Source of the DNA: Falsiroseomonas sp050563525
Lineage (GTDB): Bacteria > Pseudomonadota > Alphaproteobacteria > Acetobacterales > Acetobacteraceae
NCBI RefSeq assembly: GCF_050563525.1
Contig: NZ_JBNXUN010000007.1
Coordinates: 124,001 to 188,000 of the forward strand
Direction of reading: 5' to 3'
Length of the DNA: 64,000 nt
A program made the translations under genes and the position numbers. Positions 33,588 to 41,188 of this stretch are shown here, in pieces (position 1 is the stretch's first letter; each line of letters starts with the position of its first letter). The notes under the pieces were generated by a model. The model saw only the letters and a program-made list of their open reading frames with translations, was not told where the DNA came from and did not search any database.

Positions 33588-33919
33588 CCGTCGCCATCCC
33601 CATCCTCGCCTCGCTCGACCTGCGGGAGACGGAGGCCTTCTATGGCGGTCTGGGCTTCGCCGGCCGGCTCTACGGCGACTACGCGGTGCTGCGGCGGGAT
33701 GCGATGGAGCTGCATTTCTGGCTGGCCACGGACCGCATCCACCCCGAGCACACCGCCTGCTACATCCGCGGCCCAGCCGTCCCCGCGCTGCATGCGGAGT
33801 TCACCGCGAAAGGCATCCCCGGCCTGTCGCCCTTCAAGGATAAACCCTGGGGCCTGCGCGAATTCCACCTGATCGACCCGCACGGCAACCTGCTGCGCTT
33901 CGGCTGCGAGCCTGGGTAG
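33584..33919 (+). CDS. Glyoxalase/bleomycin-resistance (VOC) family protein
   Basis: A 111-residue single VOC module: ASLDLRETEAFYGGLGFAGR at the N-terminus and GLREFHLIDPHGNLLRFG at the C-terminus, the latter being the usual metal/ligand-binding strand. It resembles bleomycin-binding-type proteins (HFWLATD, CYIRGPAV). Substrate unknown. The start is a GTG that overlaps the nitroreductase stop, so the two genes are translationally coupled. Confidence 0.8.
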   Translation: MTVAIPILASLDLRETEAFYGGLGFAGRLYGDYAVLRRDAMELHFWLATDRIHPEHTACYIRGPAVPALHAEFTAKGIPGLSPFKDKPWGLREFHLIDPHGNLLRFGCEPG

Positions 33920-33956
33920 CTTGCAGGCGCACCGGTGGCGCGCCCATATCGCCACC

Positions 33957-34781
33957 ATGGACCTGGACTTCACCGAAGCGGAACTCCGCCGCTACTCCCG
34001 CCACATCCTGCTGGAGGAGGTGGGCGCCATCGGGCAGGCGAAGCTGCGCGCCGCCCGGGTGCTGCTGGTAGGCGCCGGCGGATTGGGCTCGCCGCTGGCG
34101 CTGTATTTGGCGGCGGCCGGGGTGGGCACGCTTGGCATCATTGATGACGACCGGCTGGAGTTGTCCAACCTGCAACGCCAGGTCGCCCACGTCACCGCCC
34201 GCATCGGCCGCAACAAGGCGGACAGCGCCGCCGAGACCATCGCCGCGCTGAACCCGGACACGCGGGTGGAAATCCATGCCCGTCGCCTGGACGCCGGATG
34301 GGCCTGGGACAACATCGGAAAGTACGACCTGGTCTGCGACGGCACGGACAACTTCGCCACGCGCTTCCTGCTCGGCGATGCCTGCCACCTGCTCGGCCGG
34401 CCGCTGGTCTCCGCCGCGGTGCTGCGCTTCGAGGGCCAGCTTTCGGTGTTCCGCAGCCATGACGGCGCCCACTTCCCCTGCCACCGCTGCCTGCACCCGG
34501 AACCACCGCCGGAGGGGCTGGTGCCCACCTGTTCGGAAGCCGGCGTGCTCGGCGCCGTCACCGGCGTCATGGGCACCTTGCAGGCGACGGAGGCGCTGAA
34601 GCTGATCCTCGGAATCGGGCAGGGCCTCGCCGGGCGCCTGCTGCTGTGGGATGCGCTGGACATGCGGTTCCGCACAGTGACCCTGAAGCGCGACCCGGCC
34701 TGCCGCCTGTGTGGCCCGGAGGCCGATATCCACGACCTGTCCGCCCACGCGGCCCCGGCCGCGCCGGCCTGCGCGGTGTGA
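33957..34781 (+). CDS. ThiF/MoeB-family sulfur-carrier adenylyltransferase
   Basis: An E1-like enzyme that adenylates the C-terminal Gly of a ThiS/MoaD-type sulfur carrier. The 274-residue protein has RYSRHILLEEVGAIGQ, the ATP-binding VLLVGAGGLGSPLALYL, DDDRLELSNLQRQ, and two Zn-binding CxxC pairs (HFPCHRCLHPE and PACRLCGPE). There is no C-terminal rhodanese domain. The ATG at 33957 is preferred to an upstream TTG. Whether it serves molybdopterin, thiamine or another carrier cannot be told; no ThiS/MoaD gene is adjacent. Confidence 0.9.
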   Translation: MDLDFTEAELRRYSRHILLEEVGAIGQAKLRAARVLLVGAGGLGSPLALYLAAAGVGTLGIIDDDRLELSNLQRQVAHVTARIGRNKADSAAETIAALNPDTRVEIHARRLDAGWAWDNIGKYDLVCDGTDNFATRFLLGDACHLLGRPLVSAAVLRFEGQLSVFRSHDGAHFPCHRCLHPEPPPEGLVPTCSEAGVLGAVTGVMGTLQATEALKLILGIGQGLAGRLLLWDALDMRFRTVTLKRDPACRLCGPEADIHDLSAHAAPAAPACAV

Positions 34782-35152
34782 GCGCGCCGCTCGGCATCCT
34801 GCTGCTGTCGGGTGAGCACGACCGCGCGCATTACGCGTTGGTTCTGGCCACCGGCGCCGCCGCCATCGGGCGCGATGTCGTGGTCTTCGCCAGCAATGCC
34901 GGCTGCCGGCTGTTCCTCGCCGATCCGCCCCTGCTGTCCGATGGGCGGGAGGCGCTGCTGGCCGCGCGCGGCGTCGCCACGCTGGCCACCCTGCTGGACG
35001 CCGCGGCCGAGCTCGGCATCCGCCGCATCGCCTGCGAGGCTGGTCTGCGCGCCGAGGGCATCGAGCCCCCGTCGCTGGCGGCGGGCGTCGAGGTGGCCGG
35101 AATCGTGACTTTCCTGGCCGCGGTGGGCGAGGGCCAGATCGCGACGCTATAG
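34778..35152 (+). CDS. DsrE-family sulfur-relay-like protein
   Basis: A 124-residue protein with the DsrE/DsrF/TusD-like fold: ILLLSGEHDRAHYALVLATGAAAIGRDVVVFASNAG-type start (first ~40 residues), a variable loop, and a C-terminal VEVAGIVTFLAAVGEGQI. Cysteines are present in NAGCRLF and IACEAGL, but I cannot assign an active-site Cys. The GTG start overlaps the ThiF stop (GTGA), implying coupled translation and a shared sulfur-transfer role. Confidence 0.75.
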   Translation: MSAPLGILLLSGEHDRAHYALVLATGAAAIGRDVVVFASNAGCRLFLADPPLLSDGREALLAARGVATLATLLDAAAELGIRRIACEAGLRAEGIEPPSLAAGVEVAGIVTFLAAVGEGQIATL

Positions 35153-35193
35153 CGCGCTTGACCCGACACGGGTGGATGGGGGAGGGATCGGGT

Positions 35194-36129
35194 ATGTCGC
35201 TCGCCCGTCCCGCCCCGCTTGCCCTGATTCTGCTCGCCCTGGGTGCCGGAGAGGCACGCCCGCAATCCAGCCTGGCGCCGACGCCCGGCAGCTTGCCGCC
35301 GCCACGGGCCGCCGCGCCCGCACCGCCGGCTCCGGCTCCCGGCGGCCCACGCCTGGTCCCGGCGGAACAGCCGCGCAACCTGGCCGCGCCGCCGCCCCGG
35401 CCCGCGCAGCAACCCCAGCAGGGCCCGGAGCAACCGTTCCGGGCGCCGCAGGTGCAGGCCCCTGCCCGCCCGACGGCCACCCCGGCGCGACCTCCCACCA
35501 CCCCGGCACGGCCCCGCGCCACCCCGCCCACCGTCGGCGGCACCACGCCGCCCGCCAATCGCCGGCCAGCCGCGGCCGCCGCCGCCGCCGCCACCGGCGC
35601 CGCCGCCGCGGCTGCTGCGGCCGCCGCAACCGCGGCCACTCGCCCGTCCGCGCCCGCCCTGCCGGCGACGCCCGCCGCGCCCACCATCGGCCCGGCCACC
35701 GGCCTGCCGCTGCCGCGCTTCGCGGCCTTGCGCTCGGACGAGGTGAACATGCGGGTCGGCCCCTCCACCAGCTACCCGATCGAATGGACCTTCCAGCGCC
35801 GCGACCTGCCGGTGCAGATCGTCGGCGAGTTCCAACTCTGGCGCCGCATCCGCGATGCCGATGGGGCGGAGGGCTGGGTGCATTCCTCGACGCTGGCCGG
35901 CCGTCGCACCGTGCTGGTCCGCCCCCCATCCGCCACCCCGGAAGCGACGTTGCGCCGACGGGCGGAGGATGGCGCCGCCGCCGTCGCCCGCATCCGCCCC
36001 GGCGTCATCGCCCGCATCCGCGAATGCGAGGCCGACGCCCCCTGGTGCGAGGTGCAGGTTTCCGGCCATCGTGGCTATCTGCGCCGCGCCGAGATCTGGG
36101 GCGTGGGCGCCACCGAGGAAATCAAATAG
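35194..36129 (+). CDS. Secreted Ala/Pro-rich protein with SH3 domain
   Basis: A 311-residue exported protein. It has a signal peptide (APLALILLALGAGEARPQ), then ~150 residues dominated by Ala and Pro including a near-pure Ala run (35571-35640), then a bacterial SH3 (YgiM/COG3807-like) domain starting near FAALRSDEVNMRVGPS with DLPVQIVGEFQLWRRI and AEGWVHSSTLAGRRTV. Such SH3 domains bind cell-wall peptides. ATG at 35194 has GGAGGG ~9 nt upstream; earlier starts (35176) are possible. No obvious link to its neighbours. Confidence 0.8.
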   Translation: MSLARPAPLALILLALGAGEARPQSSLAPTPGSLPPPRAAAPAPPAPAPGGPRLVPAEQPRNLAAPPPRPAQQPQQGPEQPFRAPQVQAPARPTATPARPPTTPARPRATPPTVGGTTPPANRRPAAAAAAAATGAAAAAAAAAATAATRPSAPALPATPAAPTIGPATGLPLPRFAALRSDEVNMRVGPSTSYPIEWTFQRRDLPVQIVGEFQLWRRIRDADGAEGWVHSSTLAGRRTVLVRPPSATPEATLRRRAEDGAAAVARIRPGVIARIRECEADAPWCEVQVSGHRGYLRRAEIWGVGATEEIK

Positions 36130-36138
36130 GCTTCCGCC

Positions 36139-36438
36139 ATGCCCGACGAAGCACCCGCACCCGCGACTCACGATATCGGCGGCGCCCCGCGCTTCCGCTG
36201 CACGCCGGTGGACCCGGATGACGAGGCGCCGCCGGATGCCTTCGGCAAGCGCGTCGACGCACTGCGCCAGTTGCTCGCCCAGCGCGGCCTGATGTCGGTG
36301 GATGAACTGCGGCGGGGGATCGAAGCACTGCCGGAGACCGAGTACCACGCCCTCGGCTACTACGAACGCTGGCTGCGCTCCATCTCCGGCCTGATGGCGG
36401 AGAAAGGCGTGGTGACACCGGAGGATCTGCGTCCATGA
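36139..36438 (+). CDS. Nitrile hydratase beta N-terminal-like subunit
   Basis: A 99-residue protein matching only the N-terminal half of nitrile hydratase beta: LLAQRGLMSVDELRRGIE and ALGYYERWLRSISGLMAEKG. In thiocyanate hydrolase this half is a separate beta chain, and nitrile hydratase accessory proteins are also related to it. It overlaps the next gene by 4 nt and is followed in turn by the C-terminal half and the alpha chain. I favour a structural subunit because of the gene order. Confidence 0.8.
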   Translation: MPDEAPAPATHDIGGAPRFRCTPVDPDDEAPPDAFGKRVDALRQLLAQRGLMSVDELRRGIEALPETEYHALGYYERWLRSISGLMAEKGVVTPEDLRP

Positions 36439-36719
36439 CCGCCTTCGCCCCGGGCACGCCGATCCGCGTGAAGGCGGATTTCCCCGAGCTCCGCGGCCCC
36501 TGCCACATCCGCACGCCGCACTACCTGCGTGGGCGGGAAGGCGTGGTGGAAAAGCCGCTCGGCGCCTACCGCAACCCGGAGGATCTGGCCTTCGCCCGGC
36601 CGGCCGCGAGCATCCCGCTGTACCATGTGCGCTTCGACCAGCCGGCGCTGTGGAATGAGGGCGAGGCCGGCGACACCGTGCTGGTGGAGTTGTACGAACA
36701 CTGGCTGGAGCCCGTGTGA
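36435..36719 (+). CDS. Nitrile hydratase beta C-terminal-like subunit
   Basis: A 94-residue protein equal to the C-terminal SH3-like half of nitrile hydratase beta: PGTPIRVKADFPELRGPCHI, then RTPHYLRGREGVVEKPLG (family TR.PRY.RG), and LYHVRFDQPALWNEG ... VELYEHWLEP. Corresponds to the alpha chain of thiocyanate hydrolase. Starts in the stop of the preceding gene and its own stop overlaps the next start (TGATG). Confidence 0.85.
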   Translation: MTAFAPGTPIRVKADFPELRGPCHIRTPHYLRGREGVVEKPLGAYRNPEDLAFARPAASIPLYHVRFDQPALWNEGEAGDTVLVELYEHWLEPV

Positions 36720-37303
36720 TGGCGCACGCCCCCTCCGCCGACAGCATCGCGCTGCTGGAGCGTTTCACCGCCGCGCTCGCTGCGAAAGGCATCGTCTCCG
36801 AGGCCGAGATCGCCGCCCAGATCGAGCGCACGGACCGTGCCGACCCGCGCATCGGCGCCGGCATGGTGGCCCGCGCCTGGACCGACCCGGACTACCGCGC
36901 CCTGCTGCTGCGCGATGGCGCCCAGGCCGCCGAGGCGATGGGTGCTTCCATGGCCGGCGCGCCGCCGCTCGGCGTGCTGGAGGACCGGGAGGGGCTGCAC
37001 CACCTGGTCGTCTGCACCCTGTGTTCCTGCTACCCGCGCGCCGTGCTCGGCTACCCGCCGCACTGGTACAAATCCGCCGCCTACCGCGCGCGCGCCATCC
37101 GCGACCCGCGCGGCGTGCTGGCGGAATGGGGCACCGCCCTGCCGGAGGGGACGGAGGTTCGGGTGGTGGACAGCACCGCGGACTACCGCTGGATGGTGCT
37201 GCCGACCCGGCCCGCCGGCACCGAGGGCTGGGACGCGGAACGCCTCGCCGCGCTGGTGTCGCGGGACGTGCTGGTCGGCACCAAACTTCCCATTGCTGGA
37301 TAG
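36719..37303 (+). CDS. Nitrile hydratase alpha / thiocyanate hydrolase gamma-like catalytic subunit
   Basis: The 194-residue metal subunit. The claw-setting motif VCTLCSCYPRAVLGYPPHWY carries the three cysteines and Ser that bind a low-spin Co(III) or Fe(III); a Thr after the first Cys is the cobalt-type signature, and two of the Cys are normally oxidised after translation. Preceded by two genes that together equal one beta subunit, in the same order as scnB-scnA-scnC of thiocyanate hydrolase. Nitrile hydratase and the three-chain toyocamycin nitrile hydratase are alternatives. No maturation protein is adjacent. Confidence 0.88.
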   Translation: MAHAPSADSIALLERFTAALAAKGIVSEAEIAAQIERTDRADPRIGAGMVARAWTDPDYRALLLRDGAQAAEAMGASMAGAPPLGVLEDREGLHHLVVCTLCSCYPRAVLGYPPHWYKSAAYRARAIRDPRGVLAEWGTALPEGTEVRVVDSTADYRWMVLPTRPAGTEGWDAERLAALVSRDVLVGTKLPIAG

Positions 37304-37396
37304 TTCACGGCTCCGCGACCCCACGTTGCCGTGAGGTCACCGCCTGCGTTGCAGGCCCAGATCACGGGCATTCCGCTCGTGTCAGGGATTTTGCGC

Positions 37397-37813
37397 ATGG
37401 CGATCGACGTGACCACGACCTCCCCCCTCGCCGCCACCTGGGCGCCGCGCCTGCTGTCCGTCCTGCGGATCGTGGCGGCGCTGATCTTCATGGCCCATGG
37501 CACCCAGAAGCTGCTCGGCTTCCCGGTGGCGGAGGGCGGCGGCGGGCCGGAAGCCTTCACGCTGAGCTGGTTCGCCGGAGTGATCGAGCTGGTGACCGGC
37601 TTCCTGATGCTGATCGGCCTGTTCACCCGCCCGGCCGCCTTCCTGGCTTCCGGCACCATGGCCTTCGCCTACTGGATCGCCCATGCGCCGCGCGATGTCT
37701 TCCCGGTGCTGAACGGCGGCGACGCGGCGATCCTGTACTGCTTCGTCTTCCTGTACCTGGCCGCCGCCGGCCCCGGCCCGTGGAGTGTCGACGCCACACG
37801 GCGCGCGGCTTAG
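37397..37813 (+). CDS. DoxX-family membrane protein
   Basis: A 138-residue four-helix membrane protein of the DoxX/SURF4-like family: LLSVLRIVAALIFMAHGTQK, the G(L)F.RPAAFLASGTMAFAYW segment, and FLYLAAAGPGPWSVD at the C-terminus. Such proteins are widespread and mostly uncharacterised. Start MAIDVTTT at 37397 is preferred to an in-frame upstream Met. 93 nt separate it from the hydratase genes; convergent with the ligase gene (4-nt overlap). Confidence 0.85.
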   Translation: MAIDVTTTSPLAATWAPRLLSVLRIVAALIFMAHGTQKLLGFPVAEGGGGPEAFTLSWFAGVIELVTGFLMLIGLFTRPAAFLASGTMAFAYWIAHAPRDVFPVLNGGDAAILYCFVFLYLAAAGPGPWSVDATRRAA

Positions 37814-39210
37814 CCAATCATCTCCCGCAGCCGCGCCACCTCCACCTTGCCGAGCGCCGTGCGCGGCAGGGCCGGCAGTGTCACCACGGCGCGGGGGATC
37901 TTGAAGCGGGCGATCTGGCCCTCGAAATGCGCCAGCACCAAGCCCGCGTCGAAGCCGGGGCCGGGCACCACCACGGCCACCGGCACTTCCCCCCAGCGCG
38001 GATCGGGGCGGCCGATGACGGCGCCTTCCGCCACGCCGGGAGCGGTCCGCAGCAGGCGTTCGACCTCGGCCGGATAGATGTTCTCGCCGCCCGAGATGAT
38101 CACGTGCTTCAGGCGATCCGTGAACCACCAACGACCCTTCGGGTCGATGCGGCCGACATCGCCGGTGGCGAACCAGCCCTCCGCATCCAGGGCCGGCAGA
38201 TCGGGCCAATAGGTGCGTAGCGTGGCCGGGCCGCGCACCAGGATCTCGCCTTCCGTGCCGCCTCCGGCGATGCGCGCCTCCGCATGCCGCGCCGGGCGAC
38301 CGAGCGAACCGGGCGCGGCCCAGGCCTCCGCGCGGTCCTGGATGATGGCGATGGGGCAGGTCTCGGTCGCGCCATAGACCTGCTGCACGGGAATGCCGCG
38401 CGCATGAAACGCCTCGATCAGCGGGATGGGCACGTCGGAGGAGCCGGCGCCGATGGCGCGCAGGCTGGACAGGTCGGCGCCCGCCCAGCGCGGATGCGCC
38501 ACCAGCGCCTGCATCACGGCCGGCACCAGCAGGGTCAGGGTCGGGCGGTCGCGGGCGACGCTGTCGAAGAAGGCGTCCGGATCAAAGCGCGGGTGCAGGA
38601 TGATCTCGGCGCCGGCCTGTAAGGCGGGCGTGGTCTGGATGTTCAGGCCGCCGACATGGAACAGCGGCAGCACCGTCAGCACGCGATCCTCCGGCGTGAT
38701 GGCGAAGGCGTGGCGCGCGTTCAGGGCGTTGGCGTGCACCGCCGCCTGGTCCAGCACCGCGCCCTTCGGACGGCCGGTGGTGCCGCTGGTATAGACCAGC
38801 AGGATCGGGGGCTCGTCGCCCCCTGTATCGGGCGGTGCTGCGTCATCATGCAGCGCCGTCGCATCCAGTGCCCCGGGTTCCACCGCGCGTGCGGCGGCAA
38901 GCATGTCCGGCGTCGCCAACAGCAGCCTTATGCCCGCATCGTCCCGGATGAACCGCAATTCGGGTGCGGCGAGGCGCCAGTTCAGCGGCACCTGCATCGC
39001 ACCGAGCCGCGCGCAGGCGAACAGCAGCGCGATCTGCGCCGGGTGGTTCTGGCCGAGAAAGCCGATGCGGTCCCCCGCCCGCACGCCGCGCGCCCACAAC
39101 GCCGCCGCCATCGCCCGCACCCGCGCATCGAGCGCGCCGTAGGTGATCGCATCGCTCTCGAAACGCAGCGCGACGCTCGCCGGCGGATGCGCGGACAGCC
39201 AGTGCTTCAC
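37810..39210 (-). CDS. AMP-forming acyl-CoA synthetase
   Basis: A 466-residue adenylate-forming ligase: VYTSGTTGRPKGAV (P-loop), YGATETCPIAII, WFATGDVGRIDPKGRWW, KHVIISGGENIYPAEVE and the C-terminal catalytic lysine region LPRTALGKVEVAR. Short for the family, with a substrate pocket I cannot assign. Its GTG start overlaps the acyl-CoA dehydrogenase stop (GTGA). Last gene of the NicX-like operon, so it probably activates an acid from that pathway. Confidence 0.9.
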   Translation of the reverse strand: MKHWLSAHPPASVALRFESDAITYGALDARVRAMAAALWARGVRAGDRIGFLGQNHPAQIALLFACARLGAMQVPLNWRLAAPELRFIRDDAGIRLLLATPDMLAAARAVEPGALDATALHDDAAPPDTGGDEPPILLVYTSGTTGRPKGAVLDQAAVHANALNARHAFAITPEDRVLTVLPLFHVGGLNIQTTPALQAGAEIILHPRFDPDAFFDSVARDRPTLTLLVPAVMQALVAHPRWAGADLSSLRAIGAGSSDVPIPLIEAFHARGIPVQQVYGATETCPIAIIQDRAEAWAAPGSLGRPARHAEARIAGGGTEGEILVRGPATLRTYWPDLPALDAEGWFATGDVGRIDPKGRWWFTDRLKHVIISGGENIYPAEVERLLRTAPGVAEGAVIGRPDPRWGEVPVAVVVPGPGFDAGLVLAHFEGQIARFKIPRAVVTLPALPRTALGKVEVARLREMIG

Positions 39211-40490
39211 GGCGCCTCGTCCGTCTCGCCCTTCTCATACAGCGCATCGCGCCCGATTCGGTCGATGCAGAGCTCCGCCGTCCAGGGCAGCATCAATGAT
39301 CCGCAGCGGCTATCTCGAAAAATGCGTTCCAGCGGAAGCGATTTCAGCATCGCCTGGCCGCCGCAAGTGCGGATGGCGAGGCTCGCGATGGCCTGGGCGT
39401 TCTCCATCACCGTGTGCTGCGCGGCCAGCGCGCGCAGCATCTGCTCCTTGCTCGGATCGGGACCGGCCTCGGTGATGGCCTGGAACCACAGCGCCTTGGT
39501 CTGCTCCAGCATCACGCGCATCTGCGCCACCGCGATCTGCTTCGTTGGATACATGCGCCGTTTCACCGGCGGCGTGCCCGGCTGCTCGCCGCGCAGGTAG
39601 CGGATGCAGAAATCATAGGCCGCCTGTGCGAGGCCCATATAGGTCGGCGACAGCGTCAGGAACATGTGCGGCCAGCGCATCGCCGCCTGGAAGTACAGGC
39701 CCGGCGGCATCAGCGCCGCATCTTCCGGCACGAAGACATCCTGGAAGATCAGCGTGCGGGAGACGGTGCCGCGCATGCCGAGCGGGTCCCACTCCCCGGT
39801 CACGGAGACGCCCGGCGCCATCGCCGGAACACCGAGATACAGCGTGTTCCTGCGGGACGCCTTCTCGCCCTCGCGCATCTCCGTGCAGAGGATGCCATAG
39901 GTGTCGGCATGGCCGGCGAGACTCGCGAAGATCTTCTTGCCGTTCACGAGGAAGCCGCCCTCGACACGCCGCGCGGTGGTGCCGAAGGCCGCCGCACCCG
40001 CCGCAGCCGCGCCGCCTTCCGAGAAGGGCTGCGAGAAGATCTTTCCGTGCTGCAGAATCGTATCGTAGTGCAGCCGGCGTCGCCGCCGATGTTCCGCACG
40101 TTCGGAAACATCCATCTCAAGGTCTTCCGTCAGCGCGCCGGTCCACAGCGTGCTGCACACATGCATGTTCCAGGTCAGCGCTGTGGCACCGCAGTAGCGG
40201 CCGAGTTCGGCGGCCGTCAGGCAGTACGCACGAAAACCCGCACCGAGCCCGCCTTCCTCCGCCGGAATGCAGATGCCGAGCAGGCCCTCCGCGTGCATGT
40301 CGCGATAGTTGTCGACGGGAAACGCCGCCTCCCGATCCCACCGCGCCGCGCGCGGCGCCAGCACCCGCGCGCCAAAGCTCCGCGCCTTCGCGGTCAACTC
40401 GGCCTCGAAGGGCGTCAGCCGAAATGCCTTCGCGTCGAAGATCGGTGCGTCGGCGGCGAGGGTCGGAGGCAGCGCGTCCATAACCGTCAC
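39207..40490 (-). CDS. Acyl-CoA dehydrogenase-family flavoprotein
   Basis: A 427-residue member of the acyl-CoA dehydrogenase superfamily: YRDMHAEGLLGICIPAEEGG, FSEGG... central FAD region, VNGKKIFASLAGHADTYGIL, WDPLGMRGTVSRTLIFQDVF, and a C-terminal helical domain with TCGGQAMLKSLPLERIFRD. A Lys/Arg-rich insertion (SERAEHRRRRRLHYDTILQ) precedes the FAD strand. No clear catalytic Glu could be placed. GTG start overlapping the hydrolase stop; MDALPP at 40481 is an alternative. Confidence 0.88.
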   Translation of the reverse strand: MTVMDALPPTLAADAPIFDAKAFRLTPFEAELTAKARSFGARVLAPRAARWDREAAFPVDNYRDMHAEGLLGICIPAEEGGLGAGFRAYCLTAAELGRYCGATALTWNMHVCSTLWTGALTEDLEMDVSERAEHRRRRRLHYDTILQHGKIFSQPFSEGGAAAAGAAAFGTTARRVEGGFLVNGKKIFASLAGHADTYGILCTEMREGEKASRRNTLYLGVPAMAPGVSVTGEWDPLGMRGTVSRTLIFQDVFVPEDAALMPPGLYFQAAMRWPHMFLTLSPTYMGLAQAAYDFCIRYLRGEQPGTPPVKRRMYPTKQIAVAQMRVMLEQTKALWFQAITEAGPDPSKEQMLRALAAQHTVMENAQAIASLAIRTCGGQAMLKSLPLERIFRDSRCGSLMLPWTAELCIDRIGRDALYEKGETDEAP

Positions 40491-41188
40491 TCCGCGAGGA
40501 AAGGCAGCAGCGCGGCGCGAAACGCGTCCGGGGCTTCCAGGTGGATCAGGTGGCCGGCGCCTGGGATCACCACGATCCGTGCACCCGGGATCGTCTCCGC
40601 CATGCGCTGCATCGTCTTCAGCGGCGCCGCCTGGTCGCGCTCGCCGGCGATCAGCAGCGTCGGCACGGCGATGCGGGCCTGGTCGGCGCGGCGGTCGAAG
40701 GTGGTCAGGCAGCGCAACGTGTCGCGATACACCTCCGCCGGAATTGCACGCATCGCGTCCAGCGCGCGCGGCCTCGCATCCGGCGGTGCGTCCACGGGCA
40801 GCATGCCGTCCAGCAAATCAGGTGCGGCCTGATCCATGCTGCGCCCCTCCAGCGGGCCGAGCCGCGCCGTCAGGAACTGTTCGGCGAAGGACGGATCGCG
40901 CCCGCCGAAGGCCGGCGTCGTGCCGTACAGCACCAGCCGCGCCACGCGGTCCGGGAAGCGCGCCACGAATTCCTGCGCCAGCATGCCGCCCATCGAATGG
41001 CCGACCAGCGTAGCCTGTTCGATGCCTTGCGCATCCAGCTCCGCCAGCAGCGCCTCCGCCAATGCGGGAAACGTCATCTGCGGCAGTGGCGCTGTCCCGG
41101 AAAAACCCGGCATCGGCCAGTCCAGCGCCCCTGGCACCATGTCGCCCCAGGATGGTCCGCCGATGCCGTGCAACAGGACAACGCTCAT
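40487..41188 (-). CDS. Alpha/beta hydrolase
   Basis: A 233-residue hydrolase with the nucleophile elbow VGHSMGGMLAQEFVARFPD, acid segment LLIAGERDQAAPLKTMQ and catalytic His GAGHLIHLEAPDAFR. The core starts directly at the first strand (MSVVLLHGIGGPSW), so there is no signal peptide. It overlaps the NicX-like gene by 4 nt. In the nicotinate pathway an alpha/beta hydrolase (NicD) deformylates the NicX product, so that role is attractive but unproven; overall similarity to 3-oxoadipate enol-lactonase-type proteins is also visible. Confidence 0.85.
   Translation of the reverse strand: MSVVLLHGIGGPSWGDMVPGALDWPMPGFSGTAPLPQMTFPALAEALLAELDAQGIEQATLVGHSMGGMLAQEFVARFPDRVARLVLYGTTPAFGGRDPSFAEQFLTARLGPLEGRSMDQAAPDLLDGMLPVDAPPDARPRALDAMRAIPAEVYRDTLRCLTTFDRRADQARIAVPTLLIAGERDQAAPLKTMQRMAETIPGARIVVIPGAGHLIHLEAPDAFRAALLPFLAE

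Noticed and set aside
36139..36438. Nitrile hydratase accessory (activator) protein
   Set aside because: Possible because accessory proteins resemble the beta N-terminus, but the beta C-half follows as a separate chain in the thiocyanate hydrolase order, so a structural subunit is simpler.
37397..37813. DoxX as a thiosulfate:quinone oxidoreductase subunit
   Set aside because: The sequence fits the general DoxX membrane family and no DoxD/DoxA partner is present, so a sulfur-oxidation role is not supported.
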